The position numbers and the translations under genes were made by a program. A DNA stretch of 64,000 bases, taken from assembly GCA_020466095.1 (NCBI GenBank), contig CM035809.1:27758063-27822062 (forward strand), read 5' to 3'. Shown here piece by piece: positions 1 to 9,481 of this stretch (position 1 is its first letter; each line of letters starts with the position of its first letter). This stretch comes from Chlorops oryzae (Eukaryota > Arthropoda > Insecta > Diptera > Chloropidae). Below the pieces are notes generated by a model, which did no database searches, was not told the origin of the DNA, and saw only the letters and a program-made list of their open reading frames with translations.

Positions 1-287
1 GAAGCCATAAATAAACGAGTGGTGGATGCAGATGTAACCCTGAGCGGCAGCTCCACCGACAATCAAACGGACAGACAAACAGACAGAGAAACACAATCAG
101 ACAGCATTGGTCCCACCTACCGATGGCTGTCTGAATTGTTACTCCTTTCACTTTATAACTCAGCAAGGGCATAAAGTTCTCTCAAGGCTGCCGACTGCTA
201 TTATTTTGCATAGAAAAAATCTTGCAAAATATTTTGGTATAATTTTTTAAATTTTTTATTTCGTTTGATTTTTTTATATTTTTTTTT
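1..287. other. No gene seen; low-complexity DNA
   Basis: A short run rich in ACAGACA words lies near 64-110 and T-rich DNA fills the end. Nothing here looks coding. Confidence 0.5.
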
Positions 288-288
288 C

Positions 289-1031
289 TTAAGGGGGTCT
301 TCTCATTGAGCAACTTTTTTTTTCGACTTTTTTTTTTGCATTTATTTATAGCTTGGGTAGTTGTGAATATGCCCCAAAAAGGATTTTTTGAAATTCGAAA
401 TAGTTTAGAGGATATAGCCTTCTTTGTCGAGCAAGATCTGCGCTAAAACGAGTAATTTTTGCGTTGCTTCAAACTTTAAACGCGTTTATCTCGAAACCAC
501 GTTTTTCGAACTGGCGGCCATGATATCTCCAGTTCAATTGAACCGATTTTCATGAAACAAAGTGAAATCGACGCAGAATTGTCACCATTCTCGGGTGAAC
601 CTCGACCATAATTTAAAAAAATTTTTTACTATTTTTTTTTTTACACTAAACTAAAAAAAAAAAAGCCCGAAATTGAAATTTTTTTTTGAATGGCCGCCAT
701 TTTGTCAAAAAAAAATCACAAAATTAAGCTTGAGGTTCACCCGAGAATTACATCTTTACTGATTATAACCCCGTTTTTTTTCCATTTCGGACGCTCCGGA
801 GACCCGGAATCGTGGCCGCCGTGACAGCACCTTTTTTTTCACCACCAACTTTGAAGTCTCATTACATATTGAACAGCCCACGTATCGAGGCAAAAAAAAT
901 TTTTTTATTTACTTTGAACCTTTTGTAATACAATAAATAAAAAAAGTTTTCAATTATTCTTTGCGTTTTCAAATAAGAATTTTTTTAAAAAGGGTCCAAA
1001 AAACGGGTTTTCAATGAGAAGACCCCCTTAA
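289..1031. mobile_element. TTAA-flanked non-autonomous element, copy 1
   Basis: The segment is bounded by TTAA at 289-292 and 1028-1031. Inside these are inverted ends, GGGGGTCTTCTCATTG at 293-308 and its exact reverse complement at 1012-1027. A second inverted pair lies within it: a TCGGGTGAACCTCG word near 594 and its complement near 730. There is no open reading frame. TTAA duplications are known for piggyBac-type transposases, so I infer a piggyBac-like MITE. It shares the word AACGCGTTTATCTC (near 480) with the other TTAA element at 40659-40923, in opposite orientation, so the two are probably one family. Confidence 0.7.
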
Positions 1032-1975
1032 GAGAATTTTTCAGTTTTTCGCATTTTCCTTCCGTTCTCCTACATTGCGCACAGCATTGATGTAATTTCG
1101 CACTTCCACGTTGCACTGACATCAATTTTTCTCCACTTTTTTTGTATTTTTTTTGGATTTTTTTTTTTTTTAATGCAAAGTTTCTGTATGGGTTTTTGGT
1201 GGAAAAAGTTTTCCTCTATTTTCTTTTAAGCACACGTAACTTCAATTAAAATGTTTTCTCAAAACTTAAATGAGCAAAGATGTGCGCTGCAGATCGGAGC
1301 GGCATTGAGAGCGAAGAGTTCTCCTTCTGCCCTCTTTATATTATTTCATTTTTTTTCTTCTTGCGTTTTTTTTGGCCCTTTTTTTCGTTACAACTTTGAA
1401 CAAATCTTGCGCAAACAATGAGCATTTCGAAAAGTTTCAATTGCCATGAAAAGAACGGAAAAAGCACAAGAAGGAGCACAAGAAGAGGAAAGCGAAGAAG
1501 AAGACGGGAAAATAGTGACGGAAGAATCCAAATGAGTAAAGAAACTTCGCTCGTACATCATTTTGCGGGATTGATTACGGCTGCAGAAAATATGAGTGCA
1601 CTGTGGAATCCATCCAGCTACACTGTTTGGAGGAGCAACTTTACGACTTGAGCCTTAAACACGTAACGCAACTTTTGATTGAGGTCATAAAAGAACATTT
1701 CTCGATAAGAAGGAGACGACAACGAAATCCTTGAGTAATTATTTGGAGTGCAATGAATTTTTTCGGATTCTTAACAGCACTAATGTCTCTCCGAAGGTGG
1801 AGTGGGGGAGGATGGGAATGGATTATTCCGATTTTCATATTTTAAATGTTGAGTCTATTTTCGACTCATTAAATGAATTCGATTCATAAATTCAACTGAA
1901 TTTGAGCCCCAAAAAAAGGATGGAAAGGTAAACTAAGCGAACTTTTGTTAGTAAAGTTTCTTCGAATAATGTGGC
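1032..1975. other. No gene seen; T-rich and AGAAG-rich DNA
   Basis: The stretch has long T runs (1130-1180, 1350-1390) and an AAGAAG-rich block (1465-1510). The short open frame over that block is purine-driven and has no recognisable protein features. Confidence 0.5.
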
Positions 1976-2574
1976 TTTAATGCAATGTGCATCAAGTTAG
2001 CTTGCACTTTTTTGAATTTCCCAAAAAAAATTATTGTGCTGTAATGTGCCCAGTTTGTGCTATCATGTGCCGTTTCGAAAAAAAAAATTCCTCAAGGGAT
2101 GCCGTTTTTATGAGGAGGTCCTTTTTTTGTGTGTCAAGTTAGCTTGCACTTTTTCGAATTTCCCAAAAAAAATTATTGTGCTGTAATGTGCCCAGTTTGT
2201 GCTATCATGTGCCGTTTCGAAAAAAAAAATTCCTCAAGGGATGCCATTTTTATGAGGAGGTCCTTTTTTTCGTGTCAAGCTAGCCGGGACTTCATTTTTC
2301 AATAATGTAACGAGAGAGGCCATAACAAAGCAGCTCTCTGCCGCAAGAATTGACCCAACAATCAGCTCGTGGATTAGCAACATCCTAGAGCTAAGACTCA
2401 TTACCGGCTAACTTGAAACGACAAAAAGGACCTCCTCATAAAAATGGCATCCCTTGAGGATTTTTTTTTTTTCGAAACGGCACATGATAGCACAAACTGG
2501 GCACATTACAGCACAATAATTTTTTTCGGGAAATTCGAAAAAGTGCAAGCTAACTTGATGCACATTTTAATGCA
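1976..2574. mobile_element. Foldback transposon with 9-bp target duplication
   Basis: TTTAATGCA occurs exactly at 1976-1984 and 2566-2574, a 9-bp direct duplication around 1985-2565. The left side carries two direct copies of a roughly 143-bp unit (about 1985-2130 and 2133-2283). The right side (about 2407-2565) is the same unit inverted. The ends are ATGTGCATCAAGTTAGC and its complement. The unequal arms around a short loop match the structure of Drosophila FB foldback elements, which also make duplications of about 9 bp. The loop holds a piece of reverse-transcriptase sequence, annotated separately. Confidence 0.8.
2295..2408 (+). pseudogene. Captured non-LTR reverse-transcriptase fragment
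   Basis: The unique loop of the foldback element reads in one open frame. It begins with an F-N-N-V-T-R-E-A-I series and runs through D-P-T-I-S-S-W-I-S-N to L-R-L-I-T. This fits the reverse-transcriptase stretch of Jockey-like LINEs, where a short F(D/N)N(V/T) start is followed by an alpha-helical segment and a W-I-x-x-M/I-L-x-x-R motif. Only about 37 codons remain, and the frame ends at the inverted arm. It cannot be functional. I infer capture of a LINE fragment between the foldback arms; the family match is from memory of motifs. Confidence 0.6.
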
Positions 2575-3066
2575 TTGTTTTTTTTGCTATTTTTCAAAAG
2601 AGTGAATGAAATTTTTAATTCTCCCAATTGTTCAAAGGACGAGAGAGGAACTCAGCATGTACGAACACGTCAAACGGATACGATTTTTCGATGATTTTCG
2701 ATTTTCGAATGAAATTTAATTTTCAAGACTTCAAAAAAGCGCCTTGGGGGCTGTAAAGCGATGACCTATATACGAGAAATTCACTTCACTGCAATTCTGT
2801 GAATCCTTTGAAAGTGCAAGAGTTCAAAAACACCAGAGGAGGAACAACTTTAACCATTTTAAGAGATTTTAGGAGATACAATCCTCAGGGGCCATATAAG
2901 AGTTTTTCGTCCAAAATGCTCAGAGCTGAATCCAAATTCTTCTTAAGCAGTGTGCAATGTGCTGATTTGAAGAACTATGAAACTTCTTCAACATTTTCTA
3001 CTACTCGGTCCAAACATTTATGCATGTATGTATGTATGGATGGATGTATGTGCAAGCACAAGAATA
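2575..3066. other. No gene seen
   Basis: Mixed AT-rich DNA. A small ATG-initiated frame at 2799-3089 has no recognisable features and ends in TATG microsatellite-like sequence (3020-3050). Confidence 0.45.
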
Positions 3067-3454
3067 CCCAGCCGGAAATTTTCTCATAAATGACCAATTC
3101 ATTAATTTTTTCACCAAGGATATCAAGGGGGAAAATTTGAGTACTTCTCAATTGCAATGGCATTCAGCCATCGAGGGAAGGAGATTTTTAGTGCAATTGC
3201 AATGGCAATAATGTCATCGAGAGGAAATGTTATTCATCGCAACTCCAATGGCACTGTCATCGATAGAGAGGTATCGATACGACGGAGTAGATCTACTCCA
3301 CTTTCGATGACCAACTCGTGACATATGCTCTTATGACTGCCAATGTCGCTTGTGTGTTAATTTCATTAGATAGTTGGTTTATAATCAGGAGGAGTCGCGG
3401 CTCTAATGTCATGCTGAAATCATTGATTGTTTCACTGGGACATTTCCGGCTGGG
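3067..3454. mobile_element. MITE with CCCAGCCGGAAAT ends
   Basis: CCCAGCCGGAAAT at 3067-3079 is matched by its perfect reverse complement at 3442-3454. The inside is rich in short ATCGATG and CAATGGCA words and carries no long frame. The two bases flanking each side are both TA, which may be a TA duplication. Elements with the same ends occur at 6114-6694 and, one-sided, near 10270. Superfamily not assigned. Confidence 0.55.
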
Positions 3455-4343
3455 TACGTGCTCTATAGAAATGTGTGTGTGCAAAAATTCGCTGCATTTA
3501 AATGAACAATCCTAAACCAGGCTAATTATGCTAGCAGCATTAAGAATCGAAAGCAAATGCAACATCAAATATGCATTTAGAAATCGCCAAAATAACAATG
3601 CAAATTATTTACTAACACACATACCACCCCCTCACACACACATACACATACACATGGATGTAATCATATACTAATATATGACTAATACGATTGCAATTGC
3701 TTGAAAACGCATGAAATGTTACTGGATAGTTGGGCATGGCGTGCCGCAGAATGTGTTGGGAAGGGGGTGCGGTGGACCGGAGGGAGGGCGGAAGGGGTCT
3801 GTTTCGCATGAGAGAAAAGTTCGTTAAACTATAGAGCTAAAAATTATTATATAGCGTACCATAGCGTACTACTGTAATACAAAATACAACATAAAACATT
3901 TTAAATCGGTTGAGGGGCTATGGTTTGAGTAGCCAAGCATGACGTTCTGCTGGAGAGGAGTCGTCTGCCTTAGTCGATGGTTGTCGTTATACCGCTGTTC
4001 CACTAGCCGCCAACTTCTCCGCTTAAGGCTTTTCGGTTAAGTTTACAGTGCGCAGCATACATTTGCACACATACATATACATATCCATATATAATATATA
4101 TAAATGTGTTTGTATGCGTATAGAATCGCAAATAGAATACTCGTAGAGCTGTTTAAACTATTTGGGGTCTAACGTCGTTGTAAGAGAGTGAAAGAGAGAG
4201 AGCGAGAGAGAGAAGGGTGAGGGATTGTGTATAAAATATTCACAGTTCGCTGATTTGGCAGTCTTTTTTCCGATTTTATTTTATTTTATTGTATTTTTTA
4301 TTTATTTTGAAATTGTGCAAGATGTGTGAATATCAAGAAGGAA
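3455..4343. other. No gene seen; microsatellites
   Basis: There are CACACATACACA words at 3615-3655, TATA-rich DNA at 4075-4110 and an AGAGAG block at 4188-4215. Nothing supports a gene. Confidence 0.5.
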
Positions 4344-4717
4344 CCCAACAAACCAAAGTGTAAATGTTAGACAACAAATTATTTCAAAAAACTTTTTGTA
4401 AGCGTAATATATAAATGATTTATAAAAACTTACAAAAATCCTTATAAAAAACGTTTTGTAACTCTAAAATCCACACATTTAAAAATCGCATACAAATATC
4501 TCTAAAATAAATCTTTTATAAACATTAAATATAAACTATTTACAATTGCTTATAAAACGCTTGCTTTGCTAGCATTAATAAGCTTTTCAAAACTTGTCTT
4601 GCTGATATAAAAAAATCACCGCTATGTAAATCAAATTCTTAAGAATTTTTGACAAACCGCGAGTATTGCAGTCTTTTGCTCTTGCGCTTGTTTAGTTTAT
4701 GTGGAAATTTCAAGTGA

Positions 4718-5055
4718 CAAGCATCGACAAAATTTGTGAAAAACTGTTGGGGAAGAATAATGACAGACACTTTAGCGGAAAAATTTGCTTGGCGGGGAAC
4801 AGATTCCAAGAGGTCAATAAAAGATACCAACGTTGCAATGGCCATAAAAAGTAAGCAACGTTTCCCAAATTTTTTTAAGACTTGCAATAATAAGGCAATC
4901 TATGCATTTCAGATACCTTCAGGATTAAATTTGAAAAACCCGACGGAGAATTTGCGAGAGCAACCAAATAGTTTTTCCAATTTGCCAGAAATCGGCAAAA
5001 ACTTAAAGCTGCCAAGACTACTGCTACGACTACTTCAACCATTCAACCAGAATAA
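4718..5055 (+). pseudogene. Two-exon relic resembling a DUF4806 protein
   Basis: Exon 1 (open from 4718 to 4850) includes I-M-T-D-T-L-A-E-K-F-A-W-R-G-T and ends K-D-T-N-V-A-M-A-I-K. It stops at a good donor, GTAAGC at 4851. A 62-bp intron ends in TTTCAG at 4907-4912. Exon 2 continues in phase as N-T-F-R-I-K-F-E-K, then F-A-R-A-T-K, where TAG at 4969 stops it. After the stop the frame goes on with F-F-Q-F-A-R-N-R-Q-K-L-K to a TAA at 5053. The L-A-x-K-(F/Y)-x-W-x-G core and the helical F-x-x-(A/W)-R-x-R tail are typical of DUF4806 domains of insect proteins, whose function is unknown. The N-terminal part is missing and the in-frame TAG looks like decay. Family naming is from motif memory; the splice structure is read directly. 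Confidence 0.5.
4851..4912 (+). other. Short spliceosomal intron of the DUF4806-like relic
   Basis: GT donor (AAAAA/GTAAGC) and AG acceptor (GCATTTCAG/AT) enclose 62 bp. The size is typical for small fly introns, and removing it joins two compatible reading frames. Confidence 0.5.
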
Positions 5056-6113
5056 GGTCCTTTTTACTTTTTACTTAAAATATTTGTTTATAAAAATTAA
5101 ATAAATGCTTGCTAAAGAAAAATTTGTATTTTGTTTTTGGAGAAAAAAATTTGTGCAAGCTTGGAAAACGTTTAATAGCTCACTTACAAAACCTTTTCTT
5201 TTAAATAGGAAGTGTTCGTTTTTACAGGTTATTTTCAACCGTATATAAACAACCTTTAGAAAGCATTACAAAACATTTAAAAATATAGTTTTCAAAGAGA
5301 AAATATAAGCTTACCAAATGTCTTTTGGAAGCACTACAAAACTTTAAAATAAACGTTTTGTAAACAAAATGATAAGCTTATAAAAAGGGGTGCCGTTTCG
5401 TTGGTTTTTCGCTTATACTGATATGTTTTTAAAACGAACTTCAAAGGTTTTGGAAACTTATTGTAAGCCTAGGCTTGAGTTGACAAGCTTTAAAAACGCT
5501 TATTTTTAGCGAAATTGTTTGTTGGGAAGTCTCTGCCGATGATGATTCACTAAAGTGTGGTGTAGTGTGGTGGGTGCACACTAGGGTTGCCAACTTTCGA
5601 AGCGCAAAATAAAGTATAAGCCTATTTAGTAATTAAAAAATAAAGTATTTTAATAAAAAAAATTAAGTGTTTTTTTATTCATTCTTATATTAATTAAAAA
5701 ACCAAAATATTGCAAATATTTAAAAAAATAAATTTTAAAAATAACATGCTTTCATACTATCATAAATTTAATTTAAATTATCTCTCACACTGAAATACTA
5801 GTAACTTACTAGTAGGTAGTCCACTTTTGTTCTTTAATATACACTTTTTAATTCTTGCAGAACATTTTTGTTGATCTATGATTTGTTTTACCTATTTACA
5901 ATTATTATTAAATATATAAGTATTTCAATAAATAAGTATGTACTTAAGTTGCCAAAATTGCGAGTCGAGACTCTCTTTAATGAATTCCAATGGACCTGAA
6001 ATTAAAAAAAAAATCGTCGATTAGAGAACTTGTTGTTAGGACAAACAAGGTAATATTATGTAACGAAAAAGCCTTCAGAAGTTTTGATATAGAGTGAAAT
6101 TTGTTTTCGATTC

Positions 6114-6694
6114 CCCAGCCGGAAATTTATCTCCTGCATGACAATGTCATCAGTGATGTCATCGATGATATATAGGTGACATTGTCATGTGTGACATCGT
6201 GGAGGACATGTCATCGTGGAGGGATGCTGTTCATGTGATTGAACCTCATTGGCGATTGAAATTTAAATAAGGTTTTAGCGTCAGTTGAACGTTATCATGA
6301 AGTGGCGTAGATGATGAGTGCTCGACTCAGAGTCCGAAGATCGCGGGTTCGATTCCTGGCTGAGGCGAACAAAAATTGTTAAAACTAGATTTTTTTTTAA
6401 ATTGCGAAATATCCAAAGAGAGGACAAAGAAGAGAAGTTATCAAACTGGTTTCTATAAATTGACATTTATAGAGAAAAAGAGCATAATGTGCTGCTCTCA
6501 AATGCTTTTTTCGCCATCGCACACCCCAGCATGACCAGTGACATTTTCTAATCTTCCGGTGATAATGTCACCGCTGAAGTCCCTGTCAGCTCCTGTGTAA
6601 ATGTCATACAAAGTGTCACCGGAAATGGCATGCATTCCGGTTCCGAAGTCACTAGGACATCATCGGGGATGTCCGCGGGACATTTCCCGCTGGG
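6114..6694. mobile_element. Nested element with CCCAGCSGGAAAT ends, copy 2
   Basis: CCCAGCCGGAAAT at 6114-6126 pairs with ATTTCCCGCTGGG at 6682-6694 (one mismatch). Both flanks read TC. The left 150 bp, rich in GACATGTCATCG-type words, is an inverted relative of 10046-10282. The element lies inside the hAT-like element at 5582-7388 and contains the SINE near 6297-6400. Confidence 0.5.
6297..6400 (+). mobile_element. tRNA-derived SINE with A and B boxes
   Basis: TGGCGTAGATG at 6303-6313 fits the RNA polymerase III A box. GGTTCGATTCC at 6346-6356 is a perfect B box, about 32 bp further on, as in a tRNA. A T run near 6390-6398 could end transcription. The 3' part has no matching acceptor stem or anticodon arm that I can close confidently, so this is a tRNA-derived SINE or tRNA pseudogene, not a working tRNA. 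Confidence 0.55.
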
Positions 6695-7396
6695 TCACAC
6701 TTTTTGTTATATTAACAAATCGTTTAATTGGGACAATTACTCGAAGTATTAACACTCAACAAACATTTTCAAACAACGATTTGTAATATCGACAGCCAAA
6801 AGTATTAATAAAAATCAACCAATTATTTTAAATAAATAAAAAAGGGAAAAATGCCTCATCTACATATTCCATAATAAAAATTTGAGTCTGCAAAATCAGT
6901 TTACGGAAGATAATTATACATTATAACATCATAAACATATGTGAGCTAATTTTTGATTATTTTGTCTCTTCTTATATGTAAGTCCGCATAAAGCTAATGA
7001 GAATTTTAGGAAAATATTTATATGCACTTTCAAAAATTTCAAACAAAAGTTTTGTGAAGTGTTAATACTTTTGGTATTTAATACAACAAAATAATCAACT
7101 AAATTTTTGTTCAAAATTTAAAATTACGAACTTTTCCCGAAATTCGTGATTTGTTTGAAATTTTTAATTGGGACCGATAAATCGATTTTTACAAACGCCA
7201 TTAATTGGAAGTTTTCGTAGCCAGTTTTTCTGTGTAGAGTGAAATTTGTTTTCGATTCGTTATAGTCGTTATAGAGGGTGTCCACTGTATTTTTGTTCAA
7301 TGAACTACTATTGTTCCAAGAAAGTATAAAGTATATCGATCACAAATAAAGTAAGATACTATATTATATAGTATGGTTGGCAACCCTAGTGCACAC

Positions 7397-7772
7397 ACAC
7401 ACACACGCACTCGCACGCACGCCTTTATCAGCGTTTTGCTTCGTTTGATTTACTTCAAACACGAGAACGATTGTTCGACACGAGAACGGCGTAAACGATT
7501 TCCTTTTATTTCACCATTTTTTCGGTAAATTTTCTCTTTCACTTTCACTCTTTTCCCTTCCATTTTCCCTCCTCTAGCTTCCCCCTCCCCTTAAATTCAC
7601 CATTTAACACTTTTGGAAATATGTTGTTGAATTCCTCCGAACTCTTTTCAACATTCGCATTCACATTCGATGGTATGAGCTGAACTCCAATTTGAAGCGG
7701 TTTTCCAAATGCATTTGTTCGGCTTTCGTTTGAAACATTTTAGTTTGCAAAATTCCGCAACGCTTTTTAATG
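7397..7772. other. No gene seen; CA repeat then CT-rich DNA
   Basis: A CA/CG-rich simple repeat continues to about 7420, followed by pyrimidine-rich sequence (7530-7590). No coding signal. Confidence 0.5.
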
Positions 7773-9064
7773 TATTAGGTGTAGTAAAAAGAAATCCATT
7801 ATTTTTCCAATAGATGGCGTTATTTATCTGCATCTCGCGTTGTATAAGTCCGATCGTGTTCCGCTAGGGGGCATTAGAAAGGTGACAGTTCCTACTAAAA
7901 AAGCTTTTTTGACACTTTTTTGATTGATTGATTCAGTTTTGTTTGAGAGCTTGTCAAAGATGGACATCAGCAAAGAGAAAATTCGCTACATTTTACAGTT
8001 TTTCTTCGATAAGGGAGAAAACGCAAGCCAGGCGGCTGTAAATGTGAATAGCGTTTATGGACCTGATACTGTAACAGCCAATCATGCGCAATTTTGGTTT
8101 CGTCGATTCCGTTCCGGTAACTTCGATGTCAAGGATGCACCACGCACTGGAAGGCCAATTGTCGAAAATGTCGATAAAATCATGGAAATTATCGAGTCCG
8201 ACCGTCATGTTAGCACTGTTTCGATTGCAAAAGAGCTAAAGATTGCACAAAAAACCGTTTGGAACCATTTGAATAAGGCTGGATACACAAAGAAGCTCGA
8301 TGTATGGGTGCCACACGAGTTAACGCAAAAAAACCTCATAGACCGATTTTCCATCTGCGAATCGCTGCTGAACCGCAACAAAATCGACCCATTTCTGAAG
8401 CGGTTGGTGACTGGTGATGAAAAGTGGGTCACTTACGACAACGTCAAGCGAAAACGGTCGTGGTCGAAACACGGTGAACCGGCGGAAACGGTGGCCAAGC
8501 CAGGATTGACGGCCAGGAAGGTTTTGCTGTGTGTTTGGTGGGATTGGCAGGGAATTATCTACTATGAGCTGCTCCCATACGGCAAAACTCTTAACTCGGA
8601 ACTCTACTGTCAACAATTGGACCGTCTGAAGGAAGCAATCGCCCATAAGCGGCCAGCTTTGGCCAATAGGAGAGGAATTGTGTTCCATCAGGACAACGCC
8701 AGGCCACACACATCGATAGTGACTCGCCAGAAGCTCCGGGAGTTTGGTTGGGAGGTTCTTCTGCATCCACCTTATAGTCCGGACCTGGCACCAAGTGATT
8801 ACCATCTGTTCCTGTCCATGGCGAACAATTTTGCTGGTGAAACATTCGCTTCAAGGGAGGCTTCTGAAATTCGACTGTCTCAATTTTTTGCTAATAGGAA
8901 CGAGGGCTTCTATGAGAGAGGCATAATGAAATTACCTTTAAAATGGCAACAAGTTATCGAACAAAACGCCGCATATTTGACCTAAATCGGGTCATTCTAA
9001 CTATCTTAAATAAAGCCCTCAATTTAATGCAAAAATAATGGATTTCTTTTTACTACACCTAATA
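7773..9064 (+). mobile_element. Complete mariner element
   Basis: TA dinucleotides at 7773-7774 and 9063-9064 flank a 1288-bp element (7775-9062). Its ends are inverted repeats beginning TTAGGTGTAG; 30 bp are perfectly matched (7777-7806 against 9031-9060). Length, TA duplication and repeat length are all standard for mariner. The transposase frame is unbroken, an AATAAA-like TAAATAAAG lies at 9006-9015, and the two ends are identical over the region checked. These suggest a fairly recent insertion that may still be active. Confidence 0.95.
7960..8985 (+). CDS. Mariner transposase (mellifera-like), intact
   Basis: This cut-and-paste transposase binds the element's terminal repeats and moves it between TA sites in the nucleus. 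I start at 7960, where AAAG-ATG-G is a good context and gives 341 residues, the usual mariner size; an in-frame upstream start at 7924 would add 12 residues. An N-terminal paired-type helix-turn-helix region covers roughly residues 1-110 and ends near the W-V-P-H-E-L linker at 116-121. The catalytic triad is complete: Asp153 in TGDEKW, Asp245 in HQDNARPH, and Asp280 in YSPDLAPSDYHLF. Exactly 34 residues separate the last two, the D,D34D signature. Wording such as FFFDKGENASQAA and KRKRSWSKHGEPA resembles the mellifera subfamily; that subfamily call is from memory. I see no stop or frameshift. Confidence 0.95.
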   Translation: MDISKEKIRYILQFFFDKGENASQAAVNVNSVYGPDTVTANHAQFWFRRFRSGNFDVKDAPRTGRPIVENVDKIMEIIESDRHVSTVSIAKELKIAQKTVWNHLNKAGYTKKLDVWVPHELTQKNLIDRFSICESLLNRNKIDPFLKRLVTGDEKWVTYDNVKRKRSWSKHGEPAETVAKPGLTARKVLLCVWWDWQGIIYYELLPYGKTLNSELYCQQLDRLKEAIAHKRPALANRRGIVFHQDNARPHTSIVTRQKLREFGWEVLLHPPYSPDLAPSDYHLFLSMANNFAGETFASREASEIRLSQFFANRNEGFYERGIMKLPLKWQQVIEQNAAYLT

Positions 9065-9481
9065 TTTTCATTTTTGCTTTCATTTTCATTGCAATTCCGA
9101 TTCTGATTCCGATTCACGATTCACGATTCACATTGAAAATATTTGTGCAGCGAATGAAAGTTTTCATTGAAATTTTGTGTGCTTTTCGGACGTACTTTTT
9201 GGGTACTTTAAAAGTTTGATGAATTTGAATTAAATTCAGTTTTTGGCAGTTTAAATCGTTTTGCTTTGATGTGCGTGAAGCAGTTTTCTGTGTGAAAGTT
9301 GCTGGATGCTTTCTAAAGGTGTAAACGCTTTCAGTTTTCATCTGTATTTTTTGGCTGCTCTCAAACTGTTTTGGCGATTGAGTGGAGAGAATTTGTTACG
9401 GGAAATTTGTTGTGCAACTTATTAGTTGAAAAGGGAGTTATTTTAGTTTTTGTATTCATATATGCATACAGAGATGCGATT
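9065..9481. other. No gene seen
   Basis: A short GATTCAC repeat lies at 9108-9132, followed by AT-rich unique sequence. Confidence 0.5.

Larger units (their letters stand above)
4344..5526. repeat. Repeat-rich segment bounded by CCCAACAAAC
   Basis: CCCAACAAAC at 4344-4353 has its exact complement at 5517-5526. Between them, words such as AACGTTTTGTAA, CTTATAAAA and AAAACGCTT recur on both strands near each end (for example 4455, 4550, 5350 and 5490). This resembles subterminal repeats of a transposon. I see no convincing target duplication, so whether this is one element is uncertain. The DUF4806-like relic lies in the middle. Confidence 0.4.
5574..7396. mobile_element. hAT-like element, 1.8 kb, 8-bp duplication GTGCACAC
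   Basis: GTGCACAC at 5574-5581 and 7389-7396 flank an element at 5582-7388. Its ends are the perfect inverted repeat TAGGGTTGCCAAC. The 8-bp duplication and TAGGG start are typical of the hAT superfamily. No transposase frame survives: the inside is AT-rich with only short frames. It hosts a CCCAGCCGG-ended element (6114-6694), which in turn hosts a tRNA-like SINE. A 20-odd-bp word ending ATTTGTTTTCGATTC occurs directly repeated near 6092 and 7238, so the interior has been duplicated or rearranged. Confidence 0.8.

Noticed and set aside
6297..6400. A functional tRNA gene
   Set aside because: A and B boxes are good, but I cannot close an acceptor stem or a convincing anticodon arm; a SINE fits better.
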